64,000 bases of DNA from assembly GCF_005434965.1 (NCBI RefSeq), contig NZ_SKCI01000002.1, positions 678,001 through 742,000 on the forward strand. Reading direction: 5' to 3'. Below the pieces are notes generated by a model. It did not search any database. It saw only the letters and a program-made list of their open reading frames with translations, and was not told the origin of the DNA. Positions 33,164 to 42,720 of this stretch are shown piece by piece (positions within the stretch are counted from its first letter, which is position 1; every line of letters starts with the position of its first letter). This DNA is from Marimonas lutisalis (GTDB lineage: Bacteria > Pseudomonadota > Alphaproteobacteria > Rhodobacterales > Rhodobacteraceae). The position numbers and the translations under genes are program-made.

Positions 33164-34287
33164 GCGATGCTGCCGAGCTGCCCGAACCCGACAGAGTAGA
33201 AGGAGCCCCGCATCCGCGCGAAACATCGCGGATGTTCGGCCAGTCCGCGGCCGAGGCGGCATTCCTGGAGGCCTACAATTCCGGGCGCCTGCATCACGCC
33301 TGGCTGCTGACAGGGCCGCGCGGAGTGGGCAAAGCCACGCTGGCCTGGGCGCTCGCGCGTTTCCTTCTGGCGACGCCCGAAGCGGATGATGGCGGCCTTT
33401 TCGGCGATGCGCCGCCCACCCCCGAGAGCATCGACATCGACCCGGAACACCCCGTGGCGCGGCGTATCATGGCCGGATCCGAGCCTGGCTTGAAGCACGT
33501 GACACGCAGCCCGAACCCGAAAACCGGGCGAATGCGCGACGTTATTTCTGTCGAGGATATCCGGGCTCTTACACCGTTCCTTACCCTCTCGGCCGCGGAG
33601 GGTGGACGACGCGTGGTGATCGTCGACAGCGCCGACGAGATGAACACGCAGGCGGCCAATGCGCTGTTGAAAATGCTCGAAGAGCCACCAGCGAAGACCG
33701 TGATGTTCCTGGTGTCGCATCAGCCGTCGCGGTTGTTGCCAACGATCCGGTCGCGCTGCCGCGAACTGCGGCTGGTGCCGCTATCGGCCGAAGATATGCG
33801 CCATGCGCTGGACCAGGCCATGGAGACGCCTGTCGAGATGACCGATGCGCTGGCGGCCCTTGCGGCCGGCTCGGTGGGCGAGGCGGTGCGGCTGACCAAC
33901 CTGGGCGGGCTTGAAATCTATGGTGCGCTGGTGGATCTGTTCCGCGACCTGCCCAAGCTTGACCGCAGCGCGGCCTTGTCGATGGCCGAAGCGGCGGCGG
34001 CCCGTAGCGGTGAGGCGAAACTGGATATCCTGATCGGAATGATCCAGCTGTTTTTGGCAAGGCTGGCGCGCACCGGTGCGATGGCGCAACCGCCCATACC
34101 GGAAGCAGCGCCCGGCGAAGGCGAGATGCTGATGCGCCTGGCGTCCGACGCAAGACATGCGCGCCGATGGGCGGACATGGCCGAAGAGTTGGGCGGGCGG
34201 ATGCGGCATGGACGGGCCGTCAACCTTGACCCTGCGGCGCTGATCCTTGATACGATCTTCAGGATACAGCAAACCGCGAGGGGCTGA
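33160..34287 (+). CDS. holB: DNA polymerase III delta' subunit
   Basis: 375-residue clamp-loader AAA+ protein. Walker A-like LLTGPRGVGKATLAWALA, Walker B region VVIVDSADEMNTQAANALLKMLEEPP and sensor/SRC-like TIRSRCRELRL are present. ATGA overlap with tmk. It is part of the gamma/tau-delta-delta' complex that loads the sliding clamp. Length is somewhat longer than E. coli HolB but normal for alphaproteobacteria. Confidence 0.93.
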   Translation: MSDAAELPEPDRVEGAPHPRETSRMFGQSAAEAAFLEAYNSGRLHHAWLLTGPRGVGKATLAWALARFLLATPEADDGGLFGDAPPTPESIDIDPEHPVARRIMAGSEPGLKHVTRSPNPKTGRMRDVISVEDIRALTPFLTLSAAEGGRRVVIVDSADEMNTQAANALLKMLEEPPAKTVMFLVSHQPSRLLPTIRSRCRELRLVPLSAEDMRHALDQAMETPVEMTDALAALAAGSVGEAVRLTNLGGLEIYGALVDLFRDLPKLDRSAALSMAEAAAARSGEAKLDILIGMIQLFLARLARTGAMAQPPIPEAAPGEGEMLMRLASDARHARRWADMAEELGGRMRHGRAVNLDPAALILDTIFRIQQTARG

Positions 34288-34306
34288 CCCCGCGCCGGGA
34301 CATTCA

Positions 34307-35113
34307 ATGACCGATCTAGCACAGATTACCGACAGCCATTGCCACCTGGATTTTCCCGATTTCCAGGGGGAACTGGATGAGGTGACTGCCCGTGCCGTGC
34401 GCGCCGGGGTCACCCGGATGGTGACAATCTCCACGCGCCTGCGCAACGAACCACAGGTGCGTGCAATCGCAGAGGCACATGCGCCTGTTTTCTATGCAGC
34501 CGGCACCCACCCGATGAGCGCGGCCGAAGAACCAATGGCCACGGTGGACGAGTTGTGCGCGCTGGCGAAGCATCCGAAATTCGTTGGTATCGGTGAAACC
34601 GGGCTGGATTATCACTACACCGCCGAGAGCGCGAAGATGCAGAAGGAAAGCCTGCGCATTCATATCGCGGCTGCACGGCAGACCGGGTTGCCGCTGATCA
34701 TCCACGCCCGCGCGGCGGACGAGGACATGGCCCGCATCCTGGGCGAGGAATATCGCAATGGTGCCTATTCCTGCGTGATGCATTGCTTTTCTTCGAGCGC
34801 CGAGTTGGCCCGCGCGGCTCTGGATCTGGGCTTCTATCTGTCGATGTCAGGCATTTTAGCCTTTCCCAAAAGCACCGAGCTGCGCGAGATCTTTGCGGCC
34901 GCACCGGTCGACCGCATATTGGTCGAAACCGATGCGCCCTACCTGGCCCCGCCGCCGCACCGGGGCAAACGGAACGAGCCGGCCTATACCGTGCATACCG
35001 CAAAGGTAGGCGCCGAGCTGTTCGGTATGGACTATGTCGAGTTCGCCGCGCAGACGCAGGCGAATTTCGAACGGTTGTTTTCAAAGGTCGCGCAATATGA
35101 GGCAGCGGCGTGA
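34307..35113 (+). CDS. tatD: TatD-family metal-dependent deoxyribonuclease
   Basis: 268-residue TIM-barrel metallohydrolase. Metal ligands lie in TDSHCHLDFP (HxH), GIGETGLDYHY (Glu), LIIHARAADEDM, VMHCFSSSAELA and LVETDAPYLAPPPHRGKRNEP. The start at 34307 (MTDLAQITDSH) lies 19 bases after holB; the longer start at 34247 overlaps holB and is unlikely. TatD proteins are 3'-5' exonucleases/DNases linked to repair. The next gene starts inside its stop. Confidence 0.93.
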   Translation: MTDLAQITDSHCHLDFPDFQGELDEVTARAVRAGVTRMVTISTRLRNEPQVRAIAEAHAPVFYAAGTHPMSAAEEPMATVDELCALAKHPKFVGIGETGLDYHYTAESAKMQKESLRIHIAAARQTGLPLIIHARAADEDMARILGEEYRNGAYSCVMHCFSSSAELARAALDLGFYLSMSGILAFPKSTELREIFAAAPVDRILVETDAPYLAPPPHRGKRNEPAYTVHTAKVGAELFGMDYVEFAAQTQANFERLFSKVAQYEAAA

Positions 35114-35910
35114 TGGCGGAGTTGCGTTTTACCATTCTGGGTTGCGGATCATCCGGCGGTGTGCCGCGGTTGGGCGGGCACTGGGGCGAATGTGACCCGA
35201 GCAACCCCAAGAATACGCGCCGGCGCTGTTCGATGCTGGTCGAGCGCATCGACGGCAATGGTGTGACCCGCGTTCTGATCGACACCTCCCCGGACTTGCG
35301 CTCTCAGCTGCTGGATGCGGCCGTAGGAGAGCTGGATGGCGTCGTCTATACCCACAGCCATGCCGATCACGTGCATGGTTTGGATGACCTGCGGATGATC
35401 GTCTTCAACATGCGCCGAAGGCTGCCGGTCTGGGCGGATGGTGACACCCAGAACGATCTTTATTCGCGGTTCGGCTATGCTTTCGTGCAACCCGAGGACA
35501 GCCCCTATCCCCCCATTCTGGACATGCACACGATCCGTGGCGACGTGACCATCGACGGGGCGGGGGGCGCGGTGACGCTGTTGCCCTTCAAGGTCAACCA
35601 CGGTTCGATAGATGCACTGGGGTTCCGGATCGGCGATCTGGCCTATCTGCCGGACGTGGCGCAGATGACCGAAGAAGCCTGGGCCGCCGTCGGTGGGCTT
35701 GAGTACTGGATCCTCGACACGTTGCGGCGTGCCCCGCATCCCACCCATTCGCACCTGGAACAGTCGCTGGACTGGATCGCGCGCGCAGCCCCGAAGCGTG
35801 CAGTGCTGACCAACATGCATATCGACCTGGATTATGCGACGGTGGACGCGGAAACGCCCGAACACATCACCCCGGCCTATGACGGGATGGTGATCACCCT
35901 GCCGGCCTGA
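35113..35910 (+). CDS. MBL-fold metal-dependent hydrolase (PhnP-like)
   Basis: 265-residue metallo-beta-lactamase fold protein, class PhnP/beta-lactamase-like phosphodiesterase. N-terminal FTILGCGSSGGVPRLGG and the metal site YTHSHADHVHGLDDLR (HxHxDH) are intact, with later His in THSHLEQSLDWI and NMHIDLDY. ATG 35113 overlaps the tatD stop (TGATG); a GTG three bases earlier is also possible. No phn genes are near, so the cyclic-phosphodiester specificity of PhnP should not be assumed. Confidence 0.9.
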   Translation: MAELRFTILGCGSSGGVPRLGGHWGECDPSNPKNTRRRCSMLVERIDGNGVTRVLIDTSPDLRSQLLDAAVGELDGVVYTHSHADHVHGLDDLRMIVFNMRRRLPVWADGDTQNDLYSRFGYAFVQPEDSPYPPILDMHTIRGDVTIDGAGGAVTLLPFKVNHGSIDALGFRIGDLAYLPDVAQMTEEAWAAVGGLEYWILDTLRRAPHPTHSHLEQSLDWIARAAPKRAVLTNMHIDLDYATVDAETPEHITPAYDGMVITLPA

Positions 35911-35913
35911 TCC

Positions 35914-36843
35914 ATGCAGGCCCTGCTGGATGTCATCCTGCCCGTTTTCCTGGTGATCGGTTTTGGCTACGCAGCGGTCTGGCGCGGGTACCTGAGCGAC
36001 GCCAATATCGACGGAATGATGAAGTTTTCGCAGGGGTTTCTTTTTCCTGCGCTTCTGTTTCAGGCGATTGCGCAACTTGATCTCGGCCACGCGTTCAACG
36101 CGCCGCTGCTGATCAGTTTCTACACAGGATCGACTGTCAGTTTCACCTTTGGCCTATTGGGTGCGCGCTTCCTGTTTCGCCGCGATTGGGAAGAAGCGGT
36201 GGCGATCGGGTTCTGCTGTCTCTTCGCTAACTCTCTGATGCTGGGCCTTCCGATCACGGAGCGGGCTTTTGGCGCGGCGGCGATGGAGCCGAACTATGCC
36301 ATTGTCGCGGTGCACTCGCCCTTTTGTTATGGCCTTGGCATTACGGCGATGGAGATTGCCCGGGCGCGGGGCCAATCGCTGGCCAAGTTGCCGGCAACCG
36401 TTCTGAAGGCGATGTTTCGCAATGCGCTGGTCATCGGGATCGGGTTGGGATTTGTCGTCAACCTGATGTCCATACCGCTGCCCGAGGCCGTGCTGGACGC
36501 TGTCGAGATCGTTACCCGTGCGGCGTTGCCCGTGGCGCTTTTCGGCATGGGGGGCGTTTTGGTGCGCTACCGACCGCAGGGGGATATCAAGGTGATCGCC
36601 TATGTTTGCCTCGCGGCGCTTGCGCTGCATCCAACGGTCGTCTGGTTCATGGGCAAGGCGCTGGACATCACGCGGGGCGAGTTCCGCTCGGCTGTGTTGA
36701 CCGCGGCGATGGCGCCGGGCATCAATATCTACGTGTTCGCCTCGATCTATCAGAAGGCGCAGCGGGTGGCGGCGTCGAGCGTGCTTCTGGGCACGACACT
36801 GTCGATCGTGACGGTATGGCTGTGGCTGGGTGCGCTGCCTTGA
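35914..36843 (+). CDS. AEC-family transporter (auxin efflux carrier superfamily)
   Basis: 309-residue protein with about ten transmembrane helices from residue 3 to 305. Typical AEC features are VILPVFLVIGFGYAAVWRGYL at the N-terminus, the half-barrel LPVALFGMGGVLVRYR, and a C-terminal MAPGINIYVFASIY. Three-base gap after the MBL gene. Bacterial members export or import malate and other organic acids; the substrate here is unknown. Confidence 0.88.
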   Translation: MQALLDVILPVFLVIGFGYAAVWRGYLSDANIDGMMKFSQGFLFPALLFQAIAQLDLGHAFNAPLLISFYTGSTVSFTFGLLGARFLFRRDWEEAVAIGFCCLFANSLMLGLPITERAFGAAAMEPNYAIVAVHSPFCYGLGITAMEIARARGQSLAKLPATVLKAMFRNALVIGIGLGFVVNLMSIPLPEAVLDAVEIVTRAALPVALFGMGGVLVRYRPQGDIKVIAYVCLAALALHPTVVWFMGKALDITRGEFRSAVLTAAMAPGINIYVFASIYQKAQRVAASSVLLGTTLSIVTVWLWLGALP

Positions 36844-36918
36844 TCCGTCTCAAGGACCGCTGCGAAACTGGCTGATACAGATGATCGGCAACCGGTCATG
36901 CAGACGCGGACGGGCACG

Positions 36919-37641
36919 ATGGCGCGAAATGATGAAAAACAGATCGCCTTTTCGGTCAGGGGACTGACCAAGACCTATGGCGAAGGAGCCGCGGCGGTAC
37001 ACGCGCTGCGCGGCGTCGATCTGGATCTGCCGCGCGGCGAGATCGTTGTCCTGCTGGGGCCGTCGGGCAGCGGGAAATCGACCCTTCTGAACATTCTTGG
37101 CGGGCTTGACAGCGCCAGTAGTGGAACAGCCAGTTTCGAAGGCCGCGAGTTGCTGGAAATGAGCGATGCGGAACTGACGAGCTACCGGCGTGAGAATATC
37201 GGCTTCGTCTTTCAGTTCTACAACCTGATGCCCAGCCTGACGGCCTATGAGAATGTCGAACTGGTGACCGAAATCGCTGATGATCCGTTGGATCCGGGCG
37301 AGGCGCTGGAGATTGTCGGGCTGAAGGAACGCACTCATCACTTCCCGTCCGAACTGTCCGGGGGGGAACAACAGCGCGTTGCGATTGCGCGGGCGATAGC
37401 CAAGCGGCCAACCGTGCTCTTTTGCGATGAGCCGACAGGAGCGCTGGACAGCACGACGGGACGCGCGGTTCTGCACGTGCTGAAGAACGTGAACGAACAG
37501 CTGGGTACGACGGTTCTGATCGTCACCCACGCGGCCGCGACCGCACAGATGGCCGACCGGGTCATCTATTTCGCCGATGGCGCAATCCGCGAGGTCGTCG
37601 AGAACGAAACAAAGCTCGACCCGTCGGAGATCGAGTGGTGA
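36919..37641 (+). CDS. ABC transporter ATP-binding protein (MacB/LolD type)
   Basis: 240-residue ATPase. Walker [14 protein letters not shown]-loop [20 protein letters not shown], signature [14 protein letters not shown], Walker [13 protein letters not shown] and H-loop VTHAAATA are all present. An in-frame ATG at 36898 would add seven residues; both have weak ribosome sites. Overlaps the permease start (GTGA). It energises the FtsX-like permease and HlyD-like adaptor that follow. Confidence 0.95.
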   Translation: MARNDEKQIAFSVRGLTKTYGEGAAAVHALRGVDLDLPRGEIVVLLGPSGSGKSTLLNILGGLDSASSGTASFEGRELLEMSDAELTSYRRENIGFVFQFYNLMPSLTAYENVELVTEIADDPLDPGEALEIVGLKERTHHFPSELSGGEQQRVAIARAIAKRPTVLFCDEPTGALDSTTGRAVLHVLKNVNEQLGTTVLIVTHAAATAQMADRVIYFADGAIREVVENETKLDPSEIEW

Positions 37642-40001
37642 GCCCGCTTGACCGCAAACTCCTCCGCGACCTGGCGCGGATGAAGGGGCAGGCGGCGGCC
37701 ATCGCCGCGGTAATCGGGCTGGGCGTGCTGATGCAGGTGATGATGGGTGGTCTCGTCAACACGCTGGATCAGACCCGTCAGACCTACTATGACCGCTACC
37801 GGCTGGCGGATGTCTTCGCCCCGGTCACGCGGGCGCCAGACCGGATGCTGGACCGGGTTGCCCGGATCGACGGTGTTGCCGCCGCCGAGACGCGGGTCAC
37901 CGGAAGTGCGCTGATCGACATCACAGACAGGGAATTGCCGATCCGGGCGCAGGCGATTTCCATCCCCGATACGGGCGGGCCGCGGCTGAATGATTTCTTC
38001 CTGGTCGAGGGGCGCGTGCCAAGCCCGGGCCACCCGAGCGAGATCATGCTTCTGGAGGGATTTGCCGATGCCCGCGCGATCATACCCGGTGAGCGGCTGA
38101 CGGCCACGATGAACGGGGCAAAGCGAGAGTTCCAGGTTGTCGGCCTGGTGCAGAGCCCCGAGTTTCTCTATACGACTGCGCCGGGCGAACTGGTGCCGGA
38201 TGACGCGCGATTTGCCGTGATCTGGATGCGCCGTGCCGCGTTGAGCGCGGCGTATGACATGAACGGCGCCTTCAACGAGGTACTGGTCGCGCTGAATCGC
38301 GGTGCGAATGTCGAGGTGGTGAAGGCGAAGCTGGATCTGATGTTGGACGCTTTTGGCGCGGCCGGGGCCTATGGACTCGAGCACCAGGCATCGAACCGGT
38401 TTGTCAGCGAGGAGATCCGCGGTCTGCGGATATCCGCCACGGTGGTGCCGCCCATCTTCCTCGCGGTCGCGGCGTTCCTGCTCTACATCGTGATTTCGCG
38501 GATGGTCCAATCCGAGCGTGAGGAAATCGGTCTTCTTAAGGCGTTTGGTTATACCAGCGCCGAGGTGAGCATCCACTACCTGAAATTCGTGCTGGTTATC
38601 GCCATTCTGGGGGCGATTGCGGGGGCCTTGGGCGGCATCATGGCCGGGCGGTGGATGGCGGTATTCTACCAGTATTATTTCAAATTTCCGTTCCTGGTGT
38701 TCGAGCTGGACAAAAGCAGTTTCGTCACCGGCTTCGTCGTGTCGATCCTTTCGGCATCGGTCGGTAGCCTGTTCGTTCTGCGCGGTGTGTTCAACCTGAC
38801 GCCAGCGGTGGCGATGCGTCCGCCGGCGCCGACCGACTACTCGCGCGCGGCAAAGTTCTCGCAGGGGATGCGGCGCTACCTGGATCAGCCCAGCCGCATG
38901 GTGCTGCGGCGGTTGCTGCGCCATCCGGGGCGTATGGCGGGATCAGTGATCGGGATTGGCACGGGCATGGCGTTGTCGGTTGCGACGCTGACGATGATGG
39001 CGGGTTTCGAACGCGCGGTAGATCTGACCTTTTCGGTGATCGACCGCTCGGACATGGCGCTGACCTTTGTCACGCCGCTGTCGGACCGCGCGGTGATTGA
39101 TCTCGCCCGCCAGCCGGGCGTCGAACATGCCGAGCCGGTGCGGGTGGTGCCCGTCATCCTGCGCAATGGCGTGCACAGCTATAACGGCGCGATCGAGGGG
39201 CGGGTGCAGCAGCCGCAGCTGAACCGGGTGATCGACAAGCGAATATTGCCCATTGAAATGCGGCGTGAAGGGGTCATCCTGGCGGAGCCGCTGGCCGATA
39301 TCCTGCGCGTCGACGCGGGCGACATGCTGACCGTCGAGGTGCGCGAGGGCCGGCGCCCGGTGCTGGAAATCCCAGTGATCGGGATCGCGCAAACCATGCT
39401 GGGCGCACCCGCCTTTATGGAAATCGGGGCGCTGAACCGCGCACTGAAGGAACCCGGACGGGTTTCCGGCGCCTTTCTGAGCGTCGACAGCGCGAAGCGC
39501 GACCAGATCGTTGCCGCGATAAAGGACATGCCTGCTGTGGCTGGCGTATCGCAGAAAGAAGATGCGCGGCGTGCCCTGGTCGAGCTGATGAATACCGGGC
39601 CTGGCGCGACGCGGTACATCATGACGATCGTCGCGGCGATCATCACCTTCGGCATCGTCTACAACGCCGCGCGCATCGCCCGGGCCGAGCGCACGCGCGA
39701 CCTGGCAAGCCTGCGGGTGATGGGGTTCACCCGCAACGAGACAGCCTTTGTGCTTCTGGGCGAACTGGCAATCGTCACTCTGGCGGCGCTGCCCATGGGG
39801 GTGGGGCTGGGATATTACCTGACCTATCTGATCGTCGAGGGTTTCAGCACCGATATCTACCAGATTCCGGTAGTGTTTTCGCCTTCGGCCTATGGTGCGG
39901 CGATTGTCGCCGTGGTGTTGGCGGCGCTGGTCTCGGGTTGGCTGGTGAAACGTGATATTGATCGGGCCGACCTGATTGCGGCCCTGAAAACGAGGGACTG
40001 A
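37638..40001 (+). CDS. ABC transporter permease with two FtsX domains
   Basis: 787-residue MacB/LolC-class permease. One TM near residue 20-40, a large extracytoplasmic domain (about 45-270), three TMs around 275-385, then a second TM-extracytoplasmic-3 TM unit (about 430-785), i.e. a duplicated FtsX module in one chain. [23 protein letters not shown] and [20 protein letters not shown] are the paired coupling-helix regions. GTG start at 37638 overlaps the ATPase stop. Such systems work by mechanotransmission on periplasmic or membrane substrates rather than by classical transport. Confidence 0.92.
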   Translation: MSPLDRKLLRDLARMKGQAAAIAAVIGLGVLMQVMMGGLVNTLDQTRQTYYDRYRLADVFAPVTRAPDRMLDRVARIDGVAAAETRVTGSALIDITDRELPIRAQAISIPDTGGPRLNDFFLVEGRVPSPGHPSEIMLLEGFADARAIIPGERLTATMNGAKREFQVVGLVQSPEFLYTTAPGELVPDDARFAVIWMRRAALSAAYDMNGAFNEVLVALNRGANVEVVKAKLDLMLDAFGAAGAYGLEHQASNRFVSEEIRGLRISATVVPPIFLAVAAFLLYIVISRMVQSEREEIGLLKAFGYTSAEVSIHYLKFVLVIAILGAIAGALGGIMAGRWMAVFYQYYFKFPFLVFELDKSSFVTGFVVSILSASVGSLFVLRGVFNLTPAVAMRPPAPTDYSRAAKFSQGMRRYLDQPSRMVLRRLLRHPGRMAGSVIGIGTGMALSVATLTMMAGFERAVDLTFSVIDRSDMALTFVTPLSDRAVIDLARQPGVEHAEPVRVVPVILRNGVHSYNGAIEGRVQQPQLNRVIDKRILPIEMRREGVILAEPLADILRVDAGDMLTVEVREGRRPVLEIPVIGIAQTMLGAPAFMEIGALNRALKEPGRVSGAFLSVDSAKRDQIVAAIKDMPAVAGVSQKEDARRALVELMNTGPGATRYIMTIVAAIITFGIVYNAARIARAERTRDLASLRVMGFTRNETAFVLLGELAIVTLAALPMGVGLGYYLTYLIVEGFSTDIYQIPVVFSPSAYGAAIVAVVLAALVSGWLVKRDIDRADLIAALKTRD

Positions 40002-40005
40002 TCCG

Positions 40006-41247
40006 ATGGCACGTAAAAAGCATTCCCGCCCGATATTCACCGCCTTCGTTGCGGTCGTCATCATCGGGGCGCTGGCCTATGCGTTCTGGCCGCGCCCCTT
40101 GCTCGTGGATATCGGCACGGTTGCGCGTGGCCCGATGACGGTGACGATCAACGAGGAGGGGCGTACGAAGGTGCACAATGCCTACGTGGTGTCGACGCCG
40201 ATTGCCGGACGCCTGCTGCGCGTTTCGGTTGAGCCTGGCGATGCTGTCGTGAAGGACGAAACCGTGGTCGCGCGCATGTTGCCGACAAGCCCTTCGGCGC
40301 TGGATGTACGTACGCGCGAACAGGCGATGGCCTCGGTCACCGCTGCCGAGGCTGCGCTGCGCGTGGCGCAGGCGGATCTGAACAAGGCGCGGGCCGACAA
40401 GGAACTGGCCGAGTCGAATGTCGAGCGCACGCGCAAGCTTTTCGAAAGCGGTATAGCGAGCCAGGCGGCACTTGAGCGCGAAGAGACGGCGGCGCGGCTT
40501 GCCCAGGCCAATCTTGATACCGCGCGCGCCGCCATCTCGATGCGGATTGCCGAACTGAAGAACGCCCAGGCACAGTTGATCAGTTTCGATGACCAGGGGT
40601 TGGCGCAGGCGCTGGCGCATCAGGTGGAAGATACTATTCCGTTGCGTGCGCCCGCCTCCGGGGTAATCCTGCAGGTCAAACAGGAGAGCGAGACGATCCT
40701 TCCAGCGGGGGCACCGATCCTGGAGATCGGAAACGTGCAGGAAGACCTGGAGATCGTGGCAGAACTTCTGAGCACCGATGCGGTTCAGGTGAGCGATGGC
40801 GCGCGGGTGATCATCGACAACTGGGGAGGGGACGCCCCCCTGTCTGGCGAGGTGGCCCGGATCGAACCCTGGGGGTTTACCAAGTATTCCGCTCTCGGGG
40901 TTGAGGAACAGCGCGTGAAGGTGACAATCCGGTTCACTGACCCACCCGAAACGCGGGCAGGTTTGGGCCATGGTTTCCGCGTTGAAGTGCGCATTGTGGT
41001 CTGGGCGGATGAGGATGCTCTGACGGTTCGTGCATCAAGCCTGTACCGTGTCGGCGAGGATTGGGCGGTTTTCGCGGTCGACGAAAACGGACGGGCACAG
41101 GAACGCATTGTCGAGGTTTTGGCCAATAATGGCGAAACCGCCGCCATTTCCGACGGTCTGGCCGAGGGAGACAGGATTATTCTGTATCCCTCGGCGGCGC
41201 TTTCGAATGGCGCGCGGGTTTCGCAGCGCCACGCCGAAGGCGGCTAG
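40006..41247 (+). CDS. HlyD/MacA-type periplasmic adaptor subunit
   Basis: 413-residue membrane-fusion protein: an N-terminal TM (about 11-28), a biotinyl-lipoyl half (VSTPIAGRLLRVSVEPGDAVVKD), an Ala/Arg/Glu-rich coiled-coil hairpin (about 105-195), the second lipoyl half (RAPASGVILQVKQESETILPAG), and beta-barrel and membrane-proximal domains. It bridges the ABC permease to an outer-membrane channel; no TolC-like gene is adjacent. Its TAG stop overlaps the convergent Hint-gene stop. Confidence 0.92.
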   Translation: MARKKHSRPIFTAFVAVVIIGALAYAFWPRPLLVDIGTVARGPMTVTINEEGRTKVHNAYVVSTPIAGRLLRVSVEPGDAVVKDETVVARMLPTSPSALDVRTREQAMASVTAAEAALRVAQADLNKARADKELAESNVERTRKLFESGIASQAALEREETAARLAQANLDTARAAISMRIAELKNAQAQLISFDDQGLAQALAHQVEDTIPLRAPASGVILQVKQESETILPAGAPILEIGNVQEDLEIVAELLSTDAVQVSDGARVIIDNWGGDAPLSGEVARIEPWGFTKYSALGVEEQRVKVTIRFTDPPETRAGLGHGFRVEVRIVVWADEDALTVRASSLYRVGEDWAVFAVDENGRAQERIVEVLANNGETAAISDGLAEGDRIILYPSAALSNGARVSQRHAEGG

Positions 41248-42041
41248 GCGGCAGACAGGCTGTCAAGCGTGGACTGGCCTGCGCGCGGATGCACGAGCGG
41301 GCCAAATTCGTCTTCGCTGCCCAGATGCGGGAACAATGACATGTACAGGGTTTTCATGTTCACGCCCATATCGCGCAGCAGCGTCGGACCCGGATGGTAG
41401 GTTTCAACTTCAAGCCCAGCAGCGCGAATGATCGCGTGATGCGGCAAGCAAAGATGGTAGAGCGTCACCGGTGCGGGGGGCGTGACTTCAATGACGTTGA
41501 TGCCATCGACGAAGGCCCGTACCGGGGTCAGAAGCTGGGTTTGCATCGAAATGCCACGCAGTTCCGCAGGACAGCGGAAGAGGCGCGCGCCCGGCCCGCA
41601 CACCAGATCGGGCATCGGCCTGGAAAGCCCGAAAGTATCGGCCATGATGCGGGTCAGGCGTGTCAATTCAGGGCGTTCCACCGGCGCCGACGGCACCATT
41701 GTCATCGACCCGATCCAAGTGACAGGTTTTGCTGTGCCGTCTGCACAAAGCAGGTGATCGCCCGGAACGAGGTCTTCGATTGCGCAGGGCCCGGACGACG
41801 TCTGCAGCATCGTGCCACGCGCAAAGGCGGAGAATGCGCCTTCGAAGGTCGCCGTGGCCGGGGCAATGTGCTGCGAGTATCGAACTGACCCGTCTGTCGC
41901 GAGAGAGGCGACCTCGTATTTGCGCATGAGAGAGCGGCTGCGCTGAGGCCGGTCAGAGGGACGGGTATCGCGTGCGCGTACCGAGGGAACGGGGTCGGCC
42001 GATTTGCGATCGGCCTTGAAGGGGGTCGTCATGTGCATCAC
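41244..42041 (-). CDS. Hint-fold protein lacking the nucleophilic Cys
   Basis: 265-residue protein with a Hedgehog/intein-like Hint domain from about residue 70. FSAFARGTMLQTSSG, then IEDLVPGDHLLCADG and PVTWIGS follow the usual Hint order. LCLPHHAIIRAAGLEVET is the C-terminal region that normally carries HAHI or NG-like motifs. Where an active Hint domain starts with Cys (CFxxGT), this one has Ala72 (AFARGT). Self-cleavage is therefore not expected. The N-terminal 60 residues are basic and disordered-looking. This family is common in Rhodobacteraceae; function unknown. Confidence 0.85.
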   Translation of the reverse strand: MMHMTTPFKADRKSADPVPSVRARDTRPSDRPQRSRSLMRKYEVASLATDGSVRYSQHIAPATATFEGAFSAFARGTMLQTSSGPCAIEDLVPGDHLLCADGTAKPVTWIGSMTMVPSAPVERPELTRLTRIMADTFGLSRPMPDLVCGPGARLFRCPAELRGISMQTQLLTPVRAFVDGINVIEVTPPAPVTLYHLCLPHHAIIRAAGLEVETYHPGPTLLRDMGVNMKTLYMSLFPHLGSEDEFGPLVHPRAGQSTLDSLSAA

Positions 42042-42308
42042 CTTTTCGGGTGGTCACATCCGCGTCGGCCCCCACCGACAACGACAGAAGGACTGGTCGA
42101 TTTTCGTCATGTGAAAATCGCGTGCAATGCCATGACTTGTCAAAAAACGGTCAACACAAGGCCGTGTTGGCGGATCAATTCGCGAAGAATTGACTGAATT
42201 GTTTCCCGACGGTGGGCAAGCCCGCCACATTTTGATTCGCAGGAAACGGCGGTCCGGGCCGCCAAACAGGCGACCCGGACCGGATGGTGCATGGGGTAGT
42301 TGCTGGTC

Positions 42309-42452
42309 TCAGGCGGTTTTGGCCTCGCGCGGCGAAGCATTGCGTTTTGTGATGAAGGCCGCGCGTCGCCCACCGCGTTGCCACGGCATTGCGGTGCTTT
42401 CCGTCTTTGCAGTCTCGATCACGGAGTTGATCCAACGCGGTTGCTTTTTCAT
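42309..42452 (-). CDS. 47-residue basic protein of unknown function
   Basis: Short ORF starting MKKQPRWINSVIETAK, with a Trp/Arg-rich middle (AMPWQRGGRRAAFITKR). Eight of 47 residues are Lys/Arg in the central and C-terminal parts. AGGAGA lies 8 bases upstream of the ATG, a strong ribosome site. The codon usage and a pattern that reads like small conserved Rhodobacteraceae proteins support it, but I cannot name the family. It lies alone in the gap between the Hint gene and pgeF; 42042-42308 and 42453-42720 otherwise show no gene. Confidence 0.6.
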   Translation of the reverse strand: MKKQPRWINSVIETAKTESTAMPWQRGGRRAAFITKRNASPREAKTA

Positions 42453-42720
42453 GCCTGTTCTCCTGCCTTTGCCCTTTGGGCTATCGTCCTTTTCCTGATT
42501 ATTCGCTTCTCATTCGGGCCATCATTGGACCAAGTCGGGGCTTTTGCCGAAATCCATGCAGGCGGTGCACGTAAAAGGTGGCAGACGGGCGGGACTTTAG
42601 GAAATTTTCGAAAAACTTCAGGAAACTGCGCGATCCGTGATCAATACCCGGTTTTTGTGCGGATAGTTTCCAGATCGAATTAGGCAAATCGGTGGCACAG
42701 GATGCCAAATTCTGCCGGTG

